Origin: an uncultured Prevotella sp.
GTDB taxonomy: Bacteria > Bacteroidota > Bacteroidia > Bacteroidales > Bacteroidaceae
Reading direction: 5' to 3'
NCBI GenBank assembly: GCA_900768785.1
Contig: CAAGEG010000160.1
Coordinates: 1 to 9,971 of the forward strand
DNA length: 9,971 nt
The notes under the pieces are model-generated. The model made no database searches, had not been told where the DNA came from, and saw only the letters and a list, made by a program, of their open reading frames with translations. The translations under genes and the position numbers were made by a program. This document shows positions 5,507-9,971 of this stretch, piece after piece (position 1 is the first letter of the stretch; each line of letters begins with the position of its first letter).

Positions 5507-6169
5507 TTATAGGTTTAAGCACCAGTATTGAAATGCGAGTTCTGAATATTTATCTGCTCCACGCTTATAAGTTTCATCATCACGGTTTATAAATTTCTTG
5601 AAGATACAACCGTTTTTCTTGCTTATAGCGTAGATAAAATCTCTGTTAGAGTTTGCAATGTCCATGTACCATGCACGGCTCCTATCCCAGTCAAAGAAGT
5701 CTATGGCTTCCTCAAACTCTTTTTGCGTTGAAGCAGAAGTTGTTTTCAAGTCACCGCCGAAATTGTATTTAGTAAAAAACCAATCCCATTTGCAACGAAC
5801 GTCAAGAGAAAACTCCAAACCGCTGTATTCAAATTTCTTTTTGGGATAGACCATACACTGTTGAGTATCTGCAATCTCAAGCACTTTCGCTAGAAAAGCA
5901 TCTCTATATGCTTCACGTCGCAGTGAACGATACATTTCCTTTGCATGGCGAAATTCCTCTTCCGTGTATTGTATTTCATCAACAGTGAAACTATAATAAT
6001 TGACACGTTCAGGCTCGGTTATTATAGCGTCAACGAGTGAACCGAATCTAAATGCAGCTTCTTTATTTCCTAATTGGTAATGCGGATGAAGTAGGTTTTT
6101 GAGTTCGGTGAGGTCAGAGTTGCTGACCTCACTTCTCTCGTAATAACAATTATCGCGGTAACTAATCAT
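5507..6169 (-). CDS. PD-(D/E)XK exonuclease, RecE/YqaJ-like (DUF3799 type)
   Basis: The 220-residue protein resembles the nuclease domain of RecE and phage exodeoxyribonuclease VIII-like proteins. Seen in order: an N-terminal serine-rich entry (SEVSNSDLTELKNLLHPH, 13-30) like the 'ISkSdLdl' start of the family; FRFGSLVDAIITEPE (40-54), the 'lGsaiHalllePe' signature; the nuclease core with LEFSLDVRCKWDWF (118-131, metal-binding Asp129), GGDLKTTSAS (138-147, with the D-x-K pair Asp140/Lys142), and FFDWDRSRAWYMDIA (158-172), matching the conserved 'yqrQaAwYldg' helix. All catalytic positions look intact. It should resect double-strand ends to give single strands for RecT, encoded three genes upstream. 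The first 25 codons contain a 10-bp inverted repeat. The start follows the upstream stop by 9 bases. Confidence 0.88.
   Translation of the reverse strand: MISYRDNCYYERSEVSNSDLTELKNLLHPHYQLGNKEAAFRFGSLVDAIITEPERVNYYSFTVDEIQYTEEEFRHAKEMYRSLRREAYRDAFLAKVLEIADTQQCMVYPKKKFEYSGLEFSLDVRCKWDWFFTKYNFGGDLKTTSASTQKEFEEAIDFFDWDRSRAWYMDIANSNRDFIYAISKKNGCIFKKFINRDDETYKRGADKYSELAFQYWCLNL
6108..6132. promoter_or_regulatory. Perfect 10-bp inverted repeat within the exonuclease start region
   Basis: The sequence GTGAGGTCAG, five bases, then CTGACCTCAC forms a perfect dyad. It begins 36 bases after the first base of the exonuclease gene and covers codons 13-21 (SEVSNSDLT). In the transcript it could fold into a stable GC-rich hairpin just behind the initiating ribosome; as DNA it could be an operator. 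No U-tract follows, so it is not a classical terminator. Confidence 0.6.
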
Positions 6170-6178
6170 GGCTCAAAA

Positions 6179-6610
6179 TCAATCTATAATGTCGTAGTCT
6201 TCATCTTCAACATCCCAGCCTTTGCACTCTTCAGCTATACGTAAGAGCTGTTTTTGTGTATATTTAGGAGTTTTATTTTGGGCAAGGTTTGTAGCGATTT
6301 CAGAAAGTATGCTCAAGAGTTCCTCCGGCGAAAAATGGTTATTATGCCATTCTTCCACCCAGTCTGTTTCTGAAAAGTCGTCAGGTGCATAAACTACATC
6401 ACACTCACCATGCTCATAGATAATTTCCGCAGCACCGGGAGTATAGTTAATTGTTGATACATCTGCCCTACGGCGAAGCTCGCAAATAAATTCCATTTCC
6501 TTTGTCACGGCATCCGGGTCTGATGGCTCGTTCCAAGGTGCTTTGGGGTCGTTTTCAGCTCCGGCAGGATAGTCCCACCCGAATACGTTTGATGCAATTG
6601 TTCTATTCAT
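6179..6610 (-). CDS. Hypothetical acidic-tailed protein in the recombination block
   Basis: I do not recognise a family. The 143-residue protein opens with GWDYPAGAENDPKAPWNEP (11-29), an aromatic, Pro/Asp-rich segment of the kind found in Bacteroidales phage hypotheticals. A central mixed region (MEFICELRRRADVS; IIYEHGECDVVY) and two helices (SPEELLSILSEIATNLAQNK, 94-113; YTQKQLLRIAEECK, 117-130) follow. It ends in a strongly acidic tail, DVEDEDYDIID (133-143). Conserved placement between the RecT-linked coiled-coil gene (6 bases upstream) and the exonuclease (9 bases downstream) suggests a part in end processing or annealing, perhaps through the acidic tail binding a basic surface. That is inference. 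It has no catalytic motif I could identify. Confidence 0.75.
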   Translation of the reverse strand: MNRTIASNVFGWDYPAGAENDPKAPWNEPSDPDAVTKEMEFICELRRRADVSTINYTPGAAEIIYEHGECDVVYAPDDFSETDWVEEWHNNHFSPEELLSILSEIATNLAQNKTPKYTQKQLLRIAEECKGWDVEDEDYDIID

Positions 6611-6616
6611 AATCTT

Positions 6617-7822
6617 TTATTTTGCTTTTATTTCGTCCACATATTCCACATTTTCCGATACGATTAGTATAGGATTGTCTTTATCATTAGCGATTTTGTT
6701 GCAAAAGGTTATTTGTTTTGCAAACATTTTTTCAAGTTCTTGAACGGAAAGAGTGCAGCCGCACTGTGCCCACCACATGCCAAGCACTTGCATAAATCCG
6801 TCAGGGTGAAGAATGTTAATGCGTTTCTTAACTGACATATTTGGCTTGTACTGATTTACTTGTACTTCAGCAGCACCAAAAAGGCTCTCCATTTCTTGTT
6901 TCTGTGCTGCAAGTTCAGTGGCAGCACGTTCTTTTGCTTCACGTTCTGCACGTTCCTTTTCGTATTGCTCAGCGGCAGCACGTTCTTTTTCCTCCAACTC
7001 TTTCTTTATTTTCTCAGCTTCTTCTTTACTTGCAAGTGCAATCTTTTCCAATTCTTTGCGTTTTGATGGAAGTCTGTCAAGGATTTCATTTCGCAAGTCT
7101 TCTATTTGTTTGCATGATTGATGCATGTATTCTTCATTTTTCGCCTTGACATTGTCCTCAATTGCACGTGTTTCCAGATGATTGAGCATAGTAGGGTAAA
7201 ATGTCGGAGCCGGAGTGATATGGCAATAACTATTTTTAATTTCCATGGAGGACGTTAACCTGATACTTCCAAACACTTCTTCGTAGTTTTCAAGTGTAAC
7301 AGAAGCTTCAAGGGATAGCATCTTATTGCAAACACCGCTAATTTTGGCGTTTATTTGCTTTCTAATGGCATCTTCTACGCTTTGAGTATATTTCTCTGTT
7401 TGCGATGCTTTCTCTTGTTGTAGCTGCCTTTGGCGAAGTTCTAGCTCATATTCTTCACGCTTCTTTGCCGCAAATGAGTTGCGGTGTGCTTGCAGTTGTG
7501 CCGGAACGGTGTCTTTTTTTGTAGGGTCAACTTCATTCTCAAGTGTAACGTAAGCAGAACGGATACTGTCAAAGAGCTGTGTAACCGAGCAACGTTTTCC
7601 GTTCATTTTCTTTACTGTCTTCTTCGCTTTTTCAATATAGTCAGCTATTTCTTTGTCAAGAATGTCATTCATGCCCTCTGTAATGACTCGTTCAAGCAAT
7701 ATTTTACCGAACTCAATACAGCGGTCGTGTGACAATGAATTTTCCTTAAACGCTTGTGGTGCGTTTTTTATGATTATGCCGAAATTTTGTGGCTCAAATA
7801 TTGTTATTGCTGAATTATTCAT
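6617..7822 (-). CDS. Large coiled-coil protein linked to RecT, function unknown
   Basis: This is a 401-residue protein with no recognised domain. The N-terminal third (1-110) is mixed helical. Charged helices at 116-160 (AKKREEYELELRQRQLQQEK) lead to a compact segment around 160-215 (CNKMLSLEASVTLENYEEVF; HITPAPTFYPTMLNH). A long Glu/Lys/Arg/Ala coiled coil spans roughly 222-312, with repeated KERAA units. A small C-terminal globular part (330-401) has the conserved-looking ILHPDGFMQVLGMWWAQCG (337-355). The layout of globular ends joined by a coiled coil recalls DNA-end-bridging or RecT-loading proteins, but there are no Walker motifs, so it is not an SbcC/SMC ATPase. It starts 7 bases after the Cys-rich mini-gene and lies between RecT and its exonuclease. 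Confidence 0.8.
   Translation of the reverse strand: MNNSAITIFEPQNFGIIIKNAPQAFKENSLSHDRCIEFGKILLERVITEGMNDILDKEIADYIEKAKKTVKKMNGKRCSVTQLFDSIRSAYVTLENEVDPTKKDTVPAQLQAHRNSFAAKKREEYELELRQRQLQQEKASQTEKYTQSVEDAIRKQINAKISGVCNKMLSLEASVTLENYEEVFGSIRLTSSMEIKNSYCHITPAPTFYPTMLNHLETRAIEDNVKAKNEEYMHQSCKQIEDLRNEILDRLPSKRKELEKIALASKEEAEKIKKELEEKERAAAEQYEKERAEREAKERAATELAAQKQEMESLFGAAEVQVNQYKPNMSVKKRINILHPDGFMQVLGMWWAQCGCTLSVQELEKMFAKQITFCNKIANDKDNPILIVSENVEYVDEIKAK
6920..6989. repeat. 16-bp direct repeat pair in the coiled-coil gene
   Basis: The 16-mer GGCAGCACGTTCTTTT occurs exactly at 6920-6935 and 6974-6989, 54 bases apart (18 codons, in frame). It encodes the repeated KERAA units of the coiled coil. 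The pair is probably the trace of an internal duplication that lengthened the helix, or of slippage, rather than a regulatory site. Confidence 0.7.
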
Positions 7823-7829
7823 GATGTTA

Positions 7830-7970
7830 TTATTTTACGATTTTAGTACATGGCTGCTGTTTTGCGTATTGAACGTAGCGGTGCAAACGAGAGCAGAACC
7901 AGCCGTTTATGGACTGATATGCGTGTTTGCATTTGCCGCACACGCTTTCATGTTTTTTAGAATGCTCCAT
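7830..7970 (-). CDS. 46-residue Cys-rich mini-protein overlapping the RecT gene
   Basis: A small gene fills the apparent gap between RecT and the coiled-coil gene. The product begins MEHSKKHESVCGKCKHAYQS and carries Cys11, Cys14, Cys26 and Cys41 plus His16 and His30. CGKC (11-14) and WFC (24-26) give a treble-clef or zinc-ribbon-like half-site pattern. It is short and basic with a Lys-rich end. Its ATG lies inside the last codons of RecT (14-base overlap, different frame) and its TAA is 7 bases before the next start, so the spacing fits the operon perfectly. Frame continuity, dense packing and the Cys pattern support a real gene. No family recognised; a zinc-dependent DNA- or RecT-binding helper is inference. 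Confidence 0.72.
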   Translation of the reverse strand: MEHSKKHESVCGKCKHAYQSINGWFCSRLHRYVQYAKQQPCTKIVK

Positions 7971-8934
7971 CTTCTTCTGCGTCAATTGTTACACCAATGT
8001 TTGAATTTGTTTCAACAGCGAAAGATTCTTCCGTGTTTTTGTTTTGTTCAAGAACTTCACCTGTTGATGTGTCAATTCCATAGAGTTCATCGTTTATCTC
8101 AATCTCTTTTTCTTCCACTTGTTGGCTCTGCAATTCAGTGCCACGACCGATTCTTACTTTAGGGTAAGTCTTGAAAGCATGTTTTATACACTTTGCCATG
8201 AGAAATCCGCTGTCTATGTTGGCATTGCCATTTAAGTCCATGCCGTAAAGGGCATTCGGATTATTACCCTTATTTTGACGTGCGGAATATTCTGCGAGGC
8301 GTGTCCAGTCTTCTTCTGTCATTACGGAATAGTCAATAGTGCCGTCTGCACGAGTTATGCGTAGATAGCATGCTACGATGCGTTGTTTATTGTGTGGCAA
8401 ATGGCAAACGTATTCTACTTCTTTGCGTCCGCCTTTATCTGAGAAAGAGAACTCATCATTCTCATAGACGAGTACGGGATTGTCGGCATGACGTATTTGT
8501 CCGGCACGTTCACGCAATACGAGTTCGCCGTATGCAGAAATTGTAAGCACTACACGACCCTCCCAGTTGTATTGCAGAAATCCTTTAGCATCTTTCATCG
8601 GACGACCTGAGGCATCAAGTTTCGGTGTAGTTTTAGCATTACGACCAATGAGATAGCAGAGTGGGCGAGTGCCTTGTTCAAGAGAAAGACCGCACACGGC
8701 TAGGTCAATAAATGCAGTAAAGAGTGAGAAGTGTGTGCCTTTTTGCAGGTCCGGAGTATCACGTAGCAACTTATTGAAATAGTTGCTTTCACGTTCGTAG
8801 GCTATTTCGCCTGAACCGGCTCCCCAAAGAGTGTCATAAATGGTTATGAACTTTTCGCGAACAATAGGCGAAGTGACGATTTCAAGAGCGTTCATTGAAT
8901 TGAGTTGCTCTACTGTTAGATTGATTTGGCTCAT
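7957..8934 (-). CDS. recT: RecT-family single-strand annealing protein
   Basis: The 325-residue protein matches the RecT/Redbeta family. Key stretches: LFTAFIDLAVCGLSLEQG (71-88), the family's 'a...A..LGL.p' segment; CYLIGRNA (93-100); VVLTISAYGELVLRERAGQI (128-147), the most conserved RecT block; ADNPVLVYENDEFSF (150-164); the strand pair RIVACYLRITRADG (185-198) followed by DYSVMTEEDW (201-210); and DSGFLMAKCIKHAFKTYPK (241-259). The C-terminal about 60 residues are Glu/Asp-rich and probably disordered, ending TIDAEEDGAF. It anneals complementary single strands produced by the exonuclease encoded three genes downstream. The length is slightly above the usual 270-300 because of the tail. The ATG at 8934 follows a 20-base A-rich leader with no Shine-Dalgarno sequence. 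The last 14 bases overlap the Cys-rich mini-gene. Confidence 0.95.
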   Translation of the reverse strand: MSQINLTVEQLNSMNALEIVTSPIVREKFITIYDTLWGAGSGEIAYERESNYFNKLLRDTPDLQKGTHFSLFTAFIDLAVCGLSLEQGTRPLCYLIGRNAKTTPKLDASGRPMKDAKGFLQYNWEGRVVLTISAYGELVLRERAGQIRHADNPVLVYENDEFSFSDKGGRKEVEYVCHLPHNKQRIVACYLRITRADGTIDYSVMTEEDWTRLAEYSARQNKGNNPNALYGMDLNGNANIDSGFLMAKCIKHAFKTYPKVRIGRGTELQSQQVEEKEIEINDELYGIDTSTGEVLEQNKNTEESFAVETNSNIGVTIDAEEDGAF

Positions 8935-8954
8935 GATTGTATTGTTTTAATTGT

Positions 8955-9221
8955 TTATGATTGTTTTTTGTGTTCTAATTTGCCAATGAAAAAGCGAATG
9001 TGGTCTGTAGTGTTTGCACTCGTCATATAGTCGTATTCAAAATCATCGTCAGTTCCTTTTGCGTTTTTGAATAAGTTAGGACTGCAGCAGATTCTACGCC
9101 ACATTTCGTCAAGCTTTACTCGTGCTGCCGCTTTCGCTTTGTGATTGCACCTTTTCTGAGTGAAAGTATGCACGATGTGAATATTTTCTCCGTTGTGAGT
9201 TTTATATATTGCGTAATCCAT
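8955..9221 (-). CDS. Hypothetical 88-residue protein
   Basis: No family recognised. The protein has a strand-like start (MDYAIYKTHNGENIHIVHTF), a helix rich in Lys, Arg and Ala (KAKAAARVKLDEMWRRI, 28-44), and a charged C-terminal part with an acidic patch (GTDDDFEYDY, 57-66) followed by HIRFFIGKLEHKK. Three cysteines (25, 45, 46) do not form an evident metal motif. It lies 4 bases after the putative helix-turn-helix gene and 20 bases before recT, so it is cotranscribed with the recombination block. It might be a RecT partner, but only the position says so. The size, start and spacing make it a credible gene. Confidence 0.7.
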   Translation of the reverse strand: MDYAIYKTHNGENIHIVHTFTQKRCNHKAKAAARVKLDEMWRRICCSPNLFKNAKGTDDDFEYDYMTSANTTDHIRFFIGKLEHKKQS

Positions 9222-9225
9222 GATG

Positions 9226-9501
9226 CTATCTTTTGAAATAATCTTGTTCTGTATTTTGAAGTATTCTCAAGTCTGCAGTTTTGTATTCAACCTTGCCGGG
9301 ACGTTTGTAAAATTTTACTCTGCCCTCTCTACGCCAGCGTTCTACGTTTGCTCGTCCGAAAATTTCAAATGCTTTGCGTTGGCTAATCATAACTTTATCT
9401 TTGGCTGATTGCTTGAGTTGAAAGACAATGCGAGCTGCCAAGTCATTCATGAAACTTTCATAACTCACGCTTTTATCCGGAAATTGAATACACCCTCCCA
9501 T
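9226..9501 (-). CDS. Putative helix-turn-helix (excisionase/MerR-like) protein
   Basis: The 91-residue protein has an N-terminal helical part (DLAARIVFQLKQ, 20-31) and then KVMISQRKAFEIFGRANVER (36-55), which reads as a winged helix-turn-helix. The sequence 'isqrkAfeiFGrsnVerWrreGri...' is like the first half of MerR or phage excisionase DNA-binding domains. It is followed by the wing-like VKFYKRPGKVEYKTADL (62-78). Such small proteins occur in Bacteroidales phages upstream of recombination genes, usually annotated as hypothetical. The ATG at 9501 follows the membrane protein stop by 3 bases. DNA binding is likely by pattern; target and role (regulator or architectural factor) are unknown. 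Confidence 0.65.
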   Translation of the reverse strand: MGGCIQFPDKSVSYESFMNDLAARIVFQLKQSAKDKVMISQRKAFEIFGRANVERWRREGRVKFYKRPGKVEYKTADLRILQNTEQDYFKR

Positions 9502-9504
9502 GGC

Positions 9505-9729
9505 TTATTCTTCTTTTAAGAGTTTGTTTAACTCGTCAAGTTTGCCTGATTGATACCAATATTTGCCAATATGGTATGCTACAAATGCTGTTGCACATCC
9601 TAATACCTTGCTAAGCAAGAACAGTGACATATCTTCTGCATCGGCTGCTATAAGAATGAAAGCGATTGTTCCGAGAGCGGAAAGAAAGAGGAAACGCCAG
9701 TTTGTATATGGCTTGAAAAAATTTTTCAT
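9505..9729 (-). CDS. Small two-helix membrane protein
   Basis: The 74-residue protein contains two predicted transmembrane helices: about 12-28 (RFLFLSALGTIAFILIA) and about 35-53 (SLFLLSKVLGCATAFVAYH). They are joined by a short acidic loop (ADAEDM) and followed by a charged helical tail (YWYQSGKLDELNKLLKEE). The start MKNFFKPYTNWRF is basic, so by the positive-inside rule both ends would be cytoplasmic. It is a kind of protein often found in Bacteroidales phages and prophages, with no known function. The gene is 2 bases after the upstream stop, so it is in the operon. It might affect the host envelope or superinfection, but this is a guess. Confidence 0.75.
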   Translation of the reverse strand: MKNFFKPYTNWRFLFLSALGTIAFILIAADAEDMSLFLLSKVLGCATAFVAYHIGKYWYQSGKLDELNKLLKEE

Positions 9730-9731
9730 AA

Positions 9732-9956
9732 CTAAAATCTTTTAATTGTTATTGTTGCACCATTGTCAGGTGTTGACACTTCAAATGATTTCTTGCCTGT
9801 ACGTTGGTTAAGGCGAGTGGCTGCACTTTTCACGCTGCCATATAATGCAAAGGCTTTGCATGAAATTGTGATTGTTTCGCCGGGCGTTATCGTGAGCATA
9901 CTTTCCGGAATGTTCACGCTGTCTTCACGAATAATTTTGAACTCTGATTTTGCCAT
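9732..9956 (-). CDS. Hypothetical 74-residue protein, first gene of the visible run
   Basis: No domain recognised. The protein opens with a strand-like FKIIREDSVNIPESMLTITPGETITISCKAF (parts of residues 6-36 in short beta stretches), then a helix-like GSVKSAATRLNQRTGKK (40-56) and a final strand pair (FEVSTPDNGATITIKRF). The strand-helix-strand pattern with a basic helix is like small phage proteins annotated only as hypothetical in Bacteroidales. The helix SVKSAATRLNQ could be a nucleic-acid-binding helix. Its ATG at 9956 is preceded by an A-rich leader (TAAAAACAATAGAAT) and no Shine-Dalgarno. Nothing in the remaining 15 bases shows a promoter; the operon probably continues beyond the window. 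Confidence 0.72.
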   Translation of the reverse strand: MAKSEFKIIREDSVNIPESMLTITPGETITISCKAFALYGSVKSAATRLNQRTGKKSFEVSTPDNGATITIKRF

Positions 9957-9971
9957 ATTCTATTGTTTTTA

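Noticed and set aside
7653..8162. Long plus-strand open frame of 169 codons
   Set aside because: It runs antisense through the coiled-coil, mini-gene and recT coding regions and has a Cys/Phe/Leu-rich composition typical of a shadow frame.
8935..8954. Possible promoter in the AT-rich leader before recT
   Set aside because: It is only 20 bases and has no TAnnTTTG box with a TTTG at proper distance; it reads as a normal A-rich translation leader.
1..9971. CRISPR array, tRNA, rRNA, insertion sequence or attachment site
   Set aside because: No regularly spaced repeats, cloverleaf, transposase or integrase was seen on either strand.

Overview
The window looks like the replication and recombination block of a phage or prophage from a Bacteroidota host, probably a gut Bacteroidales. 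Three things point there. The protein families match: a DUF4373-type replication initiator, a RecT of the Bacteroidales-phage type, DUF1064, and small hypothetical proteins of the kind seen in those phages. The DNA is AT-rich. Nearly every start codon sits behind an A-rich leader with no Shine-Dalgarno sequence, which is typical of Bacteroidota translation. The host assignment is inference. No integrase, repressor, capsid or terminase gene is visible, so free phage, prophage or a related element cannot be told apart here.

Every supported gene lies on the minus strand, so transcription runs from position 9971 towards 1. Genes are separated by a few bases or overlap, no intergenic terminator is visible, and the largest gap is about 95 bases. 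The stretch behaves like part of one long early operon whose promoter is outside the window.

In order of transcription: (a) 9956-8955, four small genes: a hypothetical protein, a two-helix membrane protein, a putative helix-turn-helix protein and another hypothetical. (b) 8934-3287, the recombination block: a RecT annealing protein; an overlapping 46-residue Cys-rich mini-protein; a 401-residue coiled-coil protein; a 143-residue acidic-tailed protein; a PD-(D/E)XK exonuclease of the RecE/YqaJ type; a SNF2/SMARCAL1-like helicase; a 58-residue helical protein; an HU/IHF-like protein with an acidic tail; and a DUF1064 endonuclease. (c) 3276-1739, the replication block: a DUF4373 (Lin1244/Lin1753-like) initiator followed by a DnaC-like AAA+ helicase loader. 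(d) 1726-1, accessory genes: a GNAT acetyltransferase, a one-helix membrane protein with a Cys cluster, a stand-alone DnaA domain IV-like protein, a short frame remnant, two hypotheticals, and a Cys-rich protein cut by the window edge.

The likely combined role is as follows. The exonuclease resects ends, RecT anneals strands, the SNF2 motor remodels branched or protein-bound DNA, and DUF1064 cuts branches. The initiator and the DnaC-like loader bring in the host replicative helicase. The most interesting unexplained parts are the three unknown genes between RecT and its exonuclease, a Walker B substitution in the loader, acidic SSB-tip-like C-termini on RecT and the HU-like protein, a perfect 10-bp dyad in the exonuclease gene, a tandem repeat that includes the loader start codon, and one perfect Shine-Dalgarno sequence where no other gene has one.
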